Assembly (NCBI RefSeq): GCF_027563465.1
Contig: NZ_JAPFQA010000002.1
Coordinates: forward strand, 372,001 to 436,000
Length of the DNA: 64,000 nucleotides
DNA from: Mesorhizobium qingshengii
Lineage (GTDB): Bacteria > Pseudomonadota > Alphaproteobacteria > Rhizobiales > Rhizobiaceae
Direction of reading: 5' to 3'
Both the position numbers and the translations under genes were made by a program. The notes beneath the pieces are model-generated. The model worked only from the letters and a program-made list of their open reading frames with translations. It had not been told where the DNA came from and ran no database searches. Below, piece after piece: positions 16,097 to 24,734 of this stretch (positions within the stretch are counted from its first letter, which is position 1; each line of letters starts with the position of its first letter).

Positions 16097-18472
16097 ATGA
16101 TGAACATCCTCGACCGCTATCACGCCATGGACTACGGCCCGGCGCCGGAGGCTCGCAACGAGGCCGATGCCTGGCTTGCTTCACGCGATTTCGGCAAGGC
16201 GCTGTTCATCGACGGTGCCTGGAAGGCCGCGTCCGGCGGCAAGACTTTCGAGACCAGCGAGCCGTCTTCCGGCAAGCTGCTGGCCAAGATTTCGGACGCC
16301 GGTGCGGCCGATATCGACGCGGCGGTCGCGGCAGCCACCAAGGCATTGCCGAAATGGAGCGCCAGTTCAGGCTACCAGCGCGCCAAGGTGCTCTACGCGA
16401 TCGGCCGCGCCATGCAGCGTCATCAGCGCCTGTTCGCGGTGCTGGAATCGATCGACAACGGCAAGCCGATCCGCGAAAGCCGCGACATCGACGTGCCGCT
16501 GGCCATCCGCCATTTCATCCACCATGCCGGCTGGGCGCAGGCACTGGACAGGGATTTCCCCGGCCACAAGGGCGTCGGCGTCGTCGGCCAGATCATCCCG
16601 TGGAATTTTCCGCTGCTGATGCTGGCCTGGAAGATCGCGCCGGCGCTCGCCGCCGGCTGCACCGTGGTGCTGAAGCCGGCCGAGTTCACGCCGCTCACCG
16701 CCATCCTGTTCGCCGAGATCTGCGAGCGCGCCGGCGTGCCGAAAGGCGTCGTCAACATCGTCCAGGGCGGTCCGGAAGCGGGCGCGGCCATCGTCAACCA
16801 TCCCGGCATCCAGAAGATCGCCTTCACCGGTTCTTCCGAGGTCGGCAAGATCATCCGCAAGGCGACCGCCGGGTCAGGCAAGAAGCTGTCGCTGGAGCTC
16901 GGCGGCAAGTCGGCCTTCATCGTCTTCGAGGACGCCGATCTCGACAGCGCCGTCGAGGGTCTGGTCGATGGCATCTGGTTCAACCAGGGCCAGGTCTGCT
17001 GCGCCGGCTCGCGGCTGCTGGTGCAGGAAGGCATCGCCGAGGCCTTGATCGCCAAGGTCAAGACGCGGATGAGCCGGCTGCGCGTCGGCAGTCCGCTCGA
17101 CAAGAACACCGATATCGGCCCGCTGGTCGACCTGACCCAGCTCGACCGGGTCAAGGGCCTGGTCGCCGAAGGCGCCAGACAGGGCGCCGTCTGCTGGCAA
17201 CCGGATGCCGCGCTGCCTTCTTCCGGCTACTACCACCTGCCGACTCTTGCCACAGGTGTTTCGCCGGCTAACATCCTTGCACAGGAGGAAGTTTTCGGCC
17301 CGGTTCTTGCCACCATGACCTTCCGCAACACCGAGGAAGCGATCGAGCTCGCCAACAACACACGCTATGGGCTCGCCGCCTCGGTATGGAGCGAGAACGT
17401 CAATCTTGCCCTGCACGTCGCGCCGCAGCTGAAGGCCGGCGTCGTCTGGGTCAACGGCACCAACATGTTCGACGCCGCCTGCGGTTTTGGCGGCTACCGC
17501 GAAAGCGGCTTCGGCCGTGAAGGCGGGCGCGAAGGCATGTTCGAATATCTCTCGGCAAAGCTGCCGCTCGGTCCGGTGATCAAACCGGCGACGCTCTCGG
17601 CGCAACCTGCCGAGCAGTCGGACGGCGACGCTATCGACTGCACGGCCAAGCTGTTCATCGGCGGCAAGCAGGTGCGGCCGGACGGCAATTACTCGCTGGC
17701 GGTCGCCACCGCCAAGGGCAAGCTGGCCGGCGAAGTGGGGCTCGGCAGCCGCAAGGATATCCGCGACGCCGTGTCTGCCGCCCGCGCCTGCAAGGGCTGG
17801 CCGGAAGCAACGGCCTACAACCGCTCCCAGGTGCTCTACTATCTGGCCGAGAACCTTTCCGGCCGCGCGAGCGAGTTTGCCGCCCGTCTCACCGAGCTGA
17901 CCGGCGCCAGCGCCAAGGCGGCGCGCGACGAGGTCGAGCTGTCGATCGAGCGGCTGTTCCTCTATGCCGGCCTCGCCGACAAGTTCGAAGGCCGCGTGCA
18001 CCAGCCGCCGGCCCGCACCGTGACGCTGGCGCTACACGAACCTGTCGGCGTCGTCGGCATCGTCGCGCCCGACGCGTCGCCCCTGCTCGGCCTGATCTCA
18101 CTGGTCGCACCGGCGCTGGCCATGGGCAACACCGTGGTCGCCGTGCCTTCGGAACGCCATCCGCTGCTCGCCACCGACCTCTACCAGGTGATCGAATATT
18201 CCGACGTTCCGGCCGGCGCCATCAACATCGTCACCGGCCGCAGCGCCGAACTGGCCAGCGTGCTGGCCAAGCATGACGATGTCGACGGGCTCTGGGTGTT
18301 CGCCGATGCCGAGACCTGCGCCAAGGCGGAAGCCGAGTCGATCGGCAACCTCAAGCGCGTCTGGAGCGGCAATGGCCGCGGCCTCGACTGGGCATCCGAC
18401 GAGGCGGCCGGCGACGCCTTCCTGCGCCGCGCCGTCGAAGTGAAGAACGTCTGGGTGCCCTACGGAGACTAA
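16097..18472 (+). CDS. Two-domain aldehyde dehydrogenase (ALDH16 type)
   Basis: A 791-residue protein. Residues about 35-500 are a complete NAD(P)-dependent aldehyde dehydrogenase: coenzyme site IPWNFPLLMLAWKIAPAL, glutamate motif ELGGKSAFIVFEDAD and catalytic cysteine in FNQGQVCCAGSRLLV. Residues about 520-791 form a second, shortened aldehyde-dehydrogenase-like domain (KLFIGGKQVRPDGNYSL, EPVGVVGIVAPDASPLLGL) without the catalytic Cys or ELGG motif. This architecture matches bacterial ALDH16, where the second domain is non-catalytic and structural. AAGGAGG lies six bases upstream of the tandem ATGs; 16097 or 16100 may be used. Likely cotranscribed with deoC. Confidence 0.9.
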   Translation: MMNILDRYHAMDYGPAPEARNEADAWLASRDFGKALFIDGAWKAASGGKTFETSEPSSGKLLAKISDAGAADIDAAVAAATKALPKWSASSGYQRAKVLYAIGRAMQRHQRLFAVLESIDNGKPIRESRDIDVPLAIRHFIHHAGWAQALDRDFPGHKGVGVVGQIIPWNFPLLMLAWKIAPALAAGCTVVLKPAEFTPLTAILFAEICERAGVPKGVVNIVQGGPEAGAAIVNHPGIQKIAFTGSSEVGKIIRKATAGSGKKLSLELGGKSAFIVFEDADLDSAVEGLVDGIWFNQGQVCCAGSRLLVQEGIAEALIAKVKTRMSRLRVGSPLDKNTDIGPLVDLTQLDRVKGLVAEGARQGAVCWQPDAALPSSGYYHLPTLATGVSPANILAQEEVFGPVLATMTFRNTEEAIELANNTRYGLAASVWSENVNLALHVAPQLKAGVVWVNGTNMFDAACGFGGYRESGFGREGGREGMFEYLSAKLPLGPVIKPATLSAQPAEQSDGDAIDCTAKLFIGGKQVRPDGNYSLAVATAKGKLAGEVGLGSRKDIRDAVSAARACKGWPEATAYNRSQVLYYLAENLSGRASEFAARLTELTGASAKAARDEVELSIERLFLYAGLADKFEGRVHQPPARTVTLALHEPVGVVGIVAPDASPLLGLISLVAPALAMGNTVVAVPSERHPLLATDLYQVIEYSDVPAGAINIVTGRSAELASVLAKHDDVDGLWVFADAETCAKAEAESIGNLKRVWSGNGRGLDWASDEAAGDAFLRRAVEVKNVWVPYGD

Positions 18473-18545
18473 TGCATGTCGCCCAAAAGCATGCCCCGGC
18501 GGCTTGATCCGAGTGTGCGCAGCGGCTTGGGGCAACGACATGCAT
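18472..18545. repeat. Interspersed palindrome with ATGCATGTCG ends
   Basis: ATGCATGTCG (18472-18481) and CGACATGCAT (18536-18545) are perfect 10-bp inverted ends, with GCCCAAAAG and CTTGGGGC pairing imperfectly inside. The left end overlaps the aldehyde dehydrogenase stop codon. I recognise this as a repeat type common in Mesorhizobium intergenic regions. Confidence 0.65.
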
Positions 18546-18550
18546 GGAAA

Positions 18551-18587
18551 CAAACAGCGAAAGCGCGTCGTGCGCTTTCTGCGTTTG
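18551..18587. repeat. Imperfect palindrome after the ATGCATGTCG repeat
   Basis: CAAAC and GAAAGCGC on the left pair with GCGCTTTC and GTTTG on the right, separated by a 3x3 internal mismatch and a five-base loop. It usually travels with the preceding repeat and may be part of the same element. Confidence 0.5.
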
Positions 18588-18774
18588 TACGCAGCTGGCG
18601 CGATGCTGATCGTGTTCGGGCTTGACGCCCGGATGCGTGTTCTTTAACGAGAAAAAACATCTTTATCTGTGGGTTGGCAATGACGCAGGCCGCATAATGG
18701 CGTCCGACTGGCACATGACGCCTTGGCCGACTGCCGATAAACCCGAACGATCCAAGGCGGACGAGGAGAACAGC
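18588..18774. other. Upstream region of the SDR gene
   Basis: No gene is supported. It holds a CGGGC/GCCCG hairpin near 18617-18632 and a weak TTGACG element at 18622-18627. Reading frames that extend the SDR upstream through this stretch lack a ribosome-binding site and family similarity. Confidence 0.4.
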
Positions 18775-19506
18775 ATGGCGGATCTGGCAGGCAAGGTCGT
18801 TGTCGTCACGGCAGCGGCGCAAGGCATCGGCAAGGCGAGCGCCCTGGCTTTCGCCAAGGCAGGTGCTGTCGTCTACGCCACCGACATCAATGAGACGCTG
18901 CTGGCGGAGCTCGCCAAGACATCGGGCATCAAAACCCGCAAGCTCGACGTGCTCAATGACGAGGCGGTCAACGCCGCCTTTGCCGAGATCGGTGTCGTCG
19001 ACGTGCTGTTCAACTGCGCCGGTTTCGTCCATTCAGGCTCGATCCTCGAGATGAAGGACGCCGATCTCGATTTTGCCTTCAACCTCAATGTCCGCGCCAT
19101 GATCCGCACCATAAGGGCGGTGCTGCCGGGCATGCTGGAACGCGGTGACGGATCGATCATCAACATGTCGTCGGTTGCCGGCGCCGGCAAGGGCGTGCCC
19201 AACCGCTTCGCCTATGGCGTCACCAAGGCCGCCGTCATCGGCCTGACCAAGGCAATTGCCGCCGACTATGTCGGCAAGGGCATACGCTGCAACGCCATCT
19301 GCCCCGGCACGGTCGAGAGCCCGTCGCTGCAGGACCGCATGCACGCGCAGGGGGACTACGAAGCCGCCCGCGCCGCCTTCATCGCCCGCCAGCCGATGGG
19401 CCGGCTCGGCACGCCGGAGGAAATCGCCGATCTGGCCGTCTATCTGGCCGGTGCCACCTATACGTCCGGACAGGCCTATAATATCGACGGCGGCTGGTCG
19501 ATCTGA
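18775..19506 (+). CDS. SDR-family dehydrogenase, probable 2-keto-3-deoxy-L-fuconate dehydrogenase
   Basis: A 243-residue classical short-chain dehydrogenase. The NAD-binding motif is TAAAQGIGKASALAF (residues about 11-25), followed by NCAG, the catalytic Ser in INMSSVAG, and YGVTK (Tyr and Lys). The C-terminal SGQAYNIDGGWSI is typical. It resembles the DHRS6/2-keto-3-deoxy-L-fuconate dehydrogenase branch. ATG 18775 follows GAGGAG at 18763-18768. The FAH-family hydrolase gene starts 26 bp downstream, and in the non-phosphorylated L-fucose/L-rhamnose routes these two enzymes act in sequence, which supports the assignment. Confidence 0.85.
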   Translation: MADLAGKVVVVTAAAQGIGKASALAFAKAGAVVYATDINETLLAELAKTSGIKTRKLDVLNDEAVNAAFAEIGVVDVLFNCAGFVHSGSILEMKDADLDFAFNLNVRAMIRTIRAVLPGMLERGDGSIINMSSVAGAGKGVPNRFAYGVTKAAVIGLTKAIAADYVGKGIRCNAICPGTVESPSLQDRMHAQGDYEAARAAFIARQPMGRLGTPEEIADLAVYLAGATYTSGQAYNIDGGWSI

Positions 19507-19532
19507 ACCAATCTGACTGAGGAGAGTATTCG

Positions 19533-20378
19533 ATGAAACTGCTGCGCTATGGCGAGGTGGGGAGCGAACGTCCCGGCCTGCTCGATGCGGATGGAACGAT
19601 CCGCGATCTCTCCGCCCATGTCACCGACATTGCCGGCACCACGCTTCATCCGGCCTCGCTGGAGATGCTGTCGAAGCTGGATGCGAAGTCGCTGCCGGCG
19701 GTTTCCGGCAAGCCCCGCATCGGCGCCTGCGTGGCCGGCACGGGCAAATTCATCTGCATCGGCCTCAACTATTCCGACCATGCCGCCGAGACCGGCGCCA
19801 CCGTGCCGCCGGAGCCGATCATCTTCATGAAGGCAAGCTCGGCCATTGTCGGGCCGGACGACGACGTGCTCATACCGCGCGGCTCGGTGAAGACCGACTG
19901 GGAAGTCGAGCTTGGCGTGGTCATCGGCAAGACCGCCAAGTATGTCAGCGAGGCCGACGCGCTCGACTATGTCGCCGGCTACTGTGTCTCGCATGACGTC
20001 TCCGAGCGCGCCTTCCAGGCCGAGCGGCAGGGCCAGTGGACCAAGGGCAAGAGCTGCGACACGTTCGGTCCGATCGGCCCGTGGCTGGTGACCAAGGACG
20101 AGGTCGCCGACCCGCAGAACATCAAGATGTGGCTGACGGTCAACGGCAAGACGATGCAGAACGGCTCCACCAAGACCATGGTCTATGGCGTTGCTTACCT
20201 GGTTTCCTACCTCAGCCAGTTCATGTCGCTGCATCCCGGCGACATCATCTCGACCGGCACGCCGCCCGGCGTCGGCCTCGGCATGAAGCCGCCGGTGTTC
20301 TTGAAGGCGGGTGACGTGGTGGAGCTGGGCATTGAAGGGCTCGGCCAGCAGAAGCAGACGTTCAAGGCTGACGTGTAA
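19533..20378 (+). CDS. FAH-family hydrolase, probable 2,4-diketo-3-deoxy-L-fuconate hydrolase
   Basis: A 281-residue fumarylacetoacetate-hydrolase-fold enzyme. Metal ligands are expected in the DWEVELGVVIG segment (two Glu) and the SHDVSERAFQ segment (Asp). GIGLNYSDHAAE-like reads CIGLNYSDHAAETG, and STGTPPGVGLG is the usual C-terminal substrate loop. Length and N-terminus MKLLRYGE are typical of the ureidoglycolate lyase/diketo-deoxyfuconate hydrolase subgroup. GAGGAG precedes the ATG. The neighbouring SDR favours deoxy-sugar acid cleavage over ureidoglycolate. Confidence 0.85.
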   Translation: MKLLRYGEVGSERPGLLDADGTIRDLSAHVTDIAGTTLHPASLEMLSKLDAKSLPAVSGKPRIGACVAGTGKFICIGLNYSDHAAETGATVPPEPIIFMKASSAIVGPDDDVLIPRGSVKTDWEVELGVVIGKTAKYVSEADALDYVAGYCVSHDVSERAFQAERQGQWTKGKSCDTFGPIGPWLVTKDEVADPQNIKMWLTVNGKTMQNGSTKTMVYGVAYLVSYLSQFMSLHPGDIISTGTPPGVGLGMKPPVFLKAGDVVELGIEGLGQQKQTFKADV

Positions 20379-20403
20379 GCTTATCGGTCGATAGGTTTGC
20401 GCC

Positions 20404-20522
20404 GCCCCTCACCCTTACCCTCTCCCCGTGAAGAACGGGGAGAGGGGGTCACCAGCGTTGCGGCCATCTCCCTTCTCCCCGTCACTATACGGGGAGAAGG
20501 TGCCGGCAGGCGGATGAGGGGC
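20404..20522. repeat. RIME-like mosaic element (two large palindromes)
   Basis: Outer ends GCCCCTCA (20404-20411) and TGAGGGGC (20515-20522) are inverted. Inside are CCCTCTCCCCGT / ACGGGGAGAGGG (20418-20446, loop 5) and CCTTCTCCCCGT / ACGGGGAGAAGG (20471-20500, loop 6), both perfect 12-bp stems. Two large palindromes within about 110-120 bp match the published description of Rhizobium-specific intergenic mosaic elements. It sits between two convergent genes. Confidence 0.75.
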
Positions 20523-20547
20523 AGCACCAAACCTGCGCGTTAGGCCC

Positions 20548-21546
20548 CTACTTCAGCACCTTCCCATCCGCCCCAAACCGATAGGTCTTCGCCGGATCCG
20601 GCGTCGCATAGAGCGTGGCGCCTGGCTCGGCATCATAGACGCCGAAGATGCGCACGGTGATCAGCCCGGCCTTCTCGCAGTCGAGATAGAGGTTGGTGTC
20701 GGCGCCGAGATGCTCGGCGTGCACCACCGTCCCCTTCCAGCTGCCCGACTTCGGATCGACGGTCAGATGTTCCGGCCGCACGCCTATGGTCCTGGCCGTC
20801 TCGCCGAGACGGGCGCCGTCGATGAAATTCATCTTCGGTGAGCCGATGAAGCCGGCGACGAATTCATTTGCCGGAGAATTGTAGAGCTCCATCGGCCCGC
20901 CGATTTGCTCGATCCGGCCGGCGTTGAGCACGACGATCTTGTCGGCCAGCGTCATCGCCTCGACCTGGTCGTGGGTGACGTAGATCATCGTCGCCTTCAG
21001 CCGGCGGTGCAGCTGCGCGATCTCCAGCCGCGTGTTGACGCGCAGCGCAGCGTCCAGGTTCGACAGTGGCTCGTCGAACAGGAACAGCTTCGGCTCACGC
21101 ACCACGGCGCGGCCGATGGCGACGCGTTGGCGCTGGCCGCCGGACAGTTCGGCCGGACGCCGTTCAAGATAGGGTTCCAGCGACAGCATCGACGAGGCAA
21201 TGCCGATGCGCCGCTCGATCTCGGCCGTGGGCGTGCCCGCCTGCTTGAGGCCAAGGCCCATATTGTTCTTCACCGTCAGATGCGGGTAGAGCGCATAGGT
21301 CTGGAACACCATGGCGATGCCGCGCTTGGCCGGCGGCGTGGCCGAGACATCCTCGCCGTCGATGACCACCCGGCCCGAGGTCGAATCCTCCAGCCCGGCG
21401 ATGACCCGGAGCAAGGTCGACTTGCCACAGCCCGAAGGACCGACGAAGACGACGAATTCGCCATCCGTCACTTCGAGGTTGATGCCCTTCAGCACCTCGA
21501 CCGGCCCGAAGGCCTTCTTCACATTCTCGATTTTCAGCGAGCCCAC
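20548..21546 (-). CDS. Sugar ABC transporter ATP-binding protein (UgpC/MsmK type)
   Basis: A 332-residue ATPase with Walker [11 protein letters not shown], signature [14 protein letters not shown], Walker [17 protein letters not shown], and a C-terminal TOBE regulatory domain from about residue 235 ([14 protein letters not shown] reads [12 protein letters not shown]). Such CUT1 ATPases energise import of di- or monosaccharides. It is the last gene of the minus-strand amino-sugar transport operon, 33 bp after the MocA-type oxidoreductase gene. Probably works with the two permeases and the binding protein encoded upstream. Confidence 0.93.
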   Translation of the reverse strand: MGSLKIENVKKAFGPVEVLKGINLEVTDGEFVVFVGPSGCGKSTLLRVIAGLEDSTSGRVVIDGEDVSATPPAKRGIAMVFQTYALYPHLTVKNNMGLGLKQAGTPTAEIERRIGIASSMLSLEPYLERRPAELSGGQRQRVAIGRAVVREPKLFLFDEPLSNLDAALRVNTRLEIAQLHRRLKATMIYVTHDQVEAMTLADKIVVLNAGRIEQIGGPMELYNSPANEFVAGFIGSPKMNFIDGARLGETARTIGVRPEHLTVDPKSGSWKGTVVHAEHLGADTNLYLDCEKAGLITVRIFGVYDAEPGATLYATPDPAKTYRFGADGKVLK

Positions 21547-21579
21547 GGCTTCGTTCCTGTCGTTAGAGTTTGACTCGTC

Positions 21580-22641
21580 CTAGAGCTTAACTGGGGCGCC
21601 GCTGCGCACGCTCTCATCGGCGGCAAGGCAGACGGCGAGCGATCTGACCGCGTCGTCCATGTGTCTGGTGAGATCGATATCCTCGCGGATCGCCTTCAGC
21701 ACGAAGGCCTGTTCGAGATCGCAAAGGTCCTGGTGGCCGGGCTCGCCTGCCATCGACAGCATTTCGTCCGGCTTTACGAATTTGCCATCCGGGCCGGTCG
21801 CGGCACTGTGCAGGCGGATGGTCGAGGTCTTGGTGTGGGTGTCGATGTCGTCGGACTTCACACCTTCCTTCATGACGATCGAGACGCAGCCATTCGGCGA
21901 AATGACGTCCTTCACGAAGAAAGCCGTCTCCGAAATCATCGGTCCCCAGCCGGCTTCGTACCAGCCGACCGAACCGTCGTCGAACAGCACCTGCAGATGG
22001 CCGTAATTGTACATCGACGGCGCGACCTCGTCGGTCAGCCGTACCCCCATGCCGCGCACCTCGACCGGCCTGGCGTCGGTGATCTGCAGCATCACATCGA
22101 GATAGTGCACGCCGCAGTCGACGATCGGCGATGTCGTCTGCATCAATTGCTTGTGCGTCTCCCAGGTGGGACCTGAGGATTGCTGGTTGAGGTTCATGCG
22201 GAAGACGTAGGGGCCGCCGAGCTTGCGCGCCTCGGCGATCAGCCTGATCCAGGACGGGTGATGGCGCAGGATGTAGCCGATCACCAGTTTTCTGCCGTTG
22301 GCCTTGGCGGCGGCGACGACGCGCCTGGCGTCGGCCACCGTCGTTGCCAGCGGCTTTTCGACGAAGACATGACAACCGGCCTCGAATGCCTTGACCGCAT
22401 AATCGGCATGGCTGTCGGAATAGGTGGCGATGCAGGCGACATCGGGCTTTTCCTCACGCAGCGCCTCGTCGAAGGAACGCCTGATGCCATAGCCCGACAA
22501 CCCCTCCGGCAGCGGCACGTCGGAGCGGTTGATCAGGGCGGCGATCTCGAAGCCCGGATTGGTATGATAGGCCAGCGCATGGCTGCGGCCCATATTGCCG
22601 AGGCCGGCGACGACAACGCGAAGGGGCGATTTAGAGCTCAC
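21580..22641 (-). CDS. Gfo/Idh/MocA-family oxidoreductase
   Basis: A 353-residue NAD(P)-dependent oxidoreductase. The Rossmann motif GLGNMGRSHALAYH is at residues about 12-25, EKPLATTV holds the conserved EKP lysine, and DCGVHYLDVMLQI carries the conserved His of the C-terminal domain. Substrates of this family are sugars or their derivatives. It is placed between the transporter permeases and ATPase of the amino-sugar cluster, so it probably modifies an imported sugar; the specific reaction is unknown. Confidence 0.85.
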   Translation of the reverse strand: MSSKSPLRVVVAGLGNMGRSHALAYHTNPGFEIAALINRSDVPLPEGLSGYGIRRSFDEALREEKPDVACIATYSDSHADYAVKAFEAGCHVFVEKPLATTVADARRVVAAAKANGRKLVIGYILRHHPSWIRLIAEARKLGGPYVFRMNLNQQSSGPTWETHKQLMQTTSPIVDCGVHYLDVMLQITDARPVEVRGMGVRLTDEVAPSMYNYGHLQVLFDDGSVGWYEAGWGPMISETAFFVKDVISPNGCVSIVMKEGVKSDDIDTHTKTSTIRLHSAATGPDGKFVKPDEMLSMAGEPGHQDLCDLEQAFVLKAIREDIDLTRHMDDAVRSLAVCLAADESVRSGAPVKL

Positions 22642-22684
22642 CTGGCTACTCCAGATATTCCAGTTGTTCCTTCTGAGAGGGTGT

Positions 22685-22854
22685 CACCCCACCCGGCGCT
22701 TCGCGCCGACCTCCCCATCGAGGGGAGGTAGGACGTTGGCGCGAACATCCCCAAAGAAGCTTCTCCAAAAGGTGCCCCTTGGCGGTCGTGAATGAAGCCG
22801 CGACCTTCTACCTCCCCTTGATGGGGAGGTCGGCGCGCAGCGCCGGGTGGGGTG
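22685..22854. repeat. Large RIME-like palindromic element
   Basis: Perfect 15-bp inverted ends: CACCCCACCCGGCGC (22685-22699) and GCGCCGGGTGGGGTG (22840-22854). Inside are a GGCGC/GCGCC hairpin, ACCTCCCC/GGGGAGGT and a second CCTCCCC/GGGGAGG hairpin flanking a central unique part. It separates the MocA-type gene from the permease genes within one presumed operon. Confidence 0.7.
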
Positions 22855-22885
22855 AAGGCTCCAGCAGGGATTTGTAGGGCTCCAC

Positions 22886-23719
22886 TCACTTGACGGCTCC
22901 CGACGTGATGCCGCGGATCAGTTGCCGCGAGAAGATGACGTAGAGGATCAGCACCGGCATGATCGCCAGCGACAGCGCGGCCAGGATGGCGTTCCAGTTG
23001 GTGACGAACTGGCCGAGGAATAGCTGCGCGCCGAGCGTCACCGTCTTGGTTTCTTCCGACGGCGCCAGGATCAGCGGGAACCACAGATCGTTCCAGATCG
23101 GGATCATGGTGAAGACGGCGACCGTCGCCATCGATGGCCGCACCAGCGGCAGCACCAGCCGGAAGAAGATGGTGTATTCCGACAGGCCGTCGATGCGCCC
23201 GGCATTCTTCAAATCGTCGGACACCTGTTTCATGAATTCCGACAGGATGAAGATGGCGAGCGGCAGCCCTTGCGCGGTGTAGACCAGGATCAGCGCCGTC
23301 AGCGTGTTGACCAGCCCGCTCGCCACCATCAATTGCAGGATGGCGACGGTGCCCAGCCGGATCGGGATCATGATGCCGAGCGCCAGATAGAGGCCCATCA
23401 GCGAATTGCCGCGAAAGCGGTATTCCGACAGCGCAAACGCAGCCATGGCGCCGAACAAAAGCACGAAGAACAGCGAGGCGACGGTGACGACGAGGCTGTT
23501 CTGGAAATAGTGGATGAAGTCGCCCTGGCCGATGACGGTGCTGTAGCCGATCAGGTCGAAGGTTTTGGGCGTCGGCGGCGTCAGCGGCGCGCCGAAGATG
23601 CCCGCGCGGGATTTGAACGAATTCATAATCACCAGGATCACCGGAAACAGCGCGATCGCCGTGTAGGTCAACAGGATCGCGTGGGCGCCGATGGTGCGGG
23701 GCAGGGAACGGGTGCTCAT
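22886..23719 (-). CDS. Sugar ABC transporter permease, MalG type
   Basis: A 277-residue CUT1 permease with six predicted membrane segments and the EAA loop DDLKNAGRIDGLSEYTIFFRLVLPLVRPS. The ATG at 23717-23719 (MSTRSLPRTI) lies 11 bp after the stop of the MalF-type gene; longer in-frame extensions run through that gene and are not real. C-terminus RQLIRGITSGAVK is the classical MalG-type end. Confidence 0.93.
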   Translation of the reverse strand: MSTRSLPRTIGAHAILLTYTAIALFPVILVIMNSFKSRAGIFGAPLTPPTPKTFDLIGYSTVIGQGDFIHYFQNSLVVTVASLFFVLLFGAMAAFALSEYRFRGNSLMGLYLALGIMIPIRLGTVAILQLMVASGLVNTLTALILVYTAQGLPLAIFILSEFMKQVSDDLKNAGRIDGLSEYTIFFRLVLPLVRPSMATVAVFTMIPIWNDLWFPLILAPSEETKTVTLGAQLFLGQFVTNWNAILAALSLAIMPVLILYVIFSRQLIRGITSGAVK

Positions 23720-23730
23720 CTCTTGCCCCC

Positions 23731-24660
23731 TCAGAACTGGTAGCGACGCAGGCGCGTCTGCACGAGGAAGAGGTAGACGCAGACGCCGCCGAGGATGATC
23801 AGGAACATCATCGTGGCGATCGCCGCGCCCATGTTGGGGTCGCCGACCTGCAGCTGGAAGCCGAAGAAGGCGCGGTAAAGGAAGGTGCCGAGAATATCGG
23901 TGGAATAGTTCGGCCCGGCCAGCGCCCCTTGCGCGGTGTAGATCAGGTCGAAGGCGTTGAAATTGCCGACGAAGGTGAGGATCGAGATGATGCCGATCGA
24001 CGGCAGGATCAGCGGCAGCTTGATCTTCCAGAACTGCGACAGACCGGTGATGCCGTCGCACTCGGCCGCCTCGATCACCTCTTCGGGGATGGACAGCAGC
24101 GCCGCGTAGATCAGCATCATCGGGATGCCGACGAACTGCCACACGGAGATCAGGCTGAGCGCGGTCAATGCGTATTCCTCCTTGCCGAGCCAAGGCGTGA
24201 ACAGGCTTTTCAGGCCGACAAGATCGAGCAGATGCGGCGCCACGCCCCACAGCGGCGACAGGATCAGCTTCCAGGCAAAGCCGACGATGACGAAGGACAG
24301 GATGGTCGGCACGAAGATCGCCGTGCGGTAGAAGGCGGCGAATCTCAGCCTCGGGCTGGACAGAAGTGCAGCCAGCATGACGCCGATCGGGTTCTGCACC
24401 AGCATGTGGATGATGAAGAACCAGGTGTTGTTCCTGAGCGCGTTCCAGAAACCCACCGACCAGTTGGGATCGCCGAACAGGGTGCGGAAGTTTTCCAGCC
24501 CGACGAAGATCTGGTGCTGCTCGATGTTGCGGAACAGCGACAGCTGCAGCGTGCCGGCCAGCGGCAGGATCATGATCGCCGTATAAACCAGCACCGCCGG
24601 CGCCAGGAAGATGCCGATGTGCCAGCGGATCGGTCGTTTCGGTCGTGTTTCTGCGGCCAT
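23731..24660 (-). CDS. Sugar ABC transporter permease, MalF type
   Basis: A 309-residue CUT1 permease beginning with a cytosolic tail and a first membrane helix (IFLAPAVLVYTAIMILPLAG). The EAA loop is EVIEAAECDGITGLSQFWKIKLPLILPS. It pairs with the MalG-type subunit 11 bp downstream. The gene is 234 bp after the binding protein gene, with a strong hairpin between them. Confidence 0.93.
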   Translation of the reverse strand: MAAETRPKRPIRWHIGIFLAPAVLVYTAIMILPLAGTLQLSLFRNIEQHQIFVGLENFRTLFGDPNWSVGFWNALRNNTWFFIIHMLVQNPIGVMLAALLSSPRLRFAAFYRTAIFVPTILSFVIVGFAWKLILSPLWGVAPHLLDLVGLKSLFTPWLGKEEYALTALSLISVWQFVGIPMMLIYAALLSIPEEVIEAAECDGITGLSQFWKIKLPLILPSIGIISILTFVGNFNAFDLIYTAQGALAGPNYSTDILGTFLYRAFFGFQLQVGDPNMGAAIATMMFLIILGGVCVYLFLVQTRLRRYQF

Positions 24661-24734
24661 GAGTTCGGTCCCCGCCGTCTCTCGGTTCCAGACGATGTTG
24701 ATGCTAGATGATGCCTCGATGCACGGCCCGGATT

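Noticed and set aside
18622..18774. 51-residue N-terminal extension of the SDR
   Set aside because: No similarity to SDRs before MADLAGK, and the ribosome-binding site GAGGAG is just before ATG 18775.
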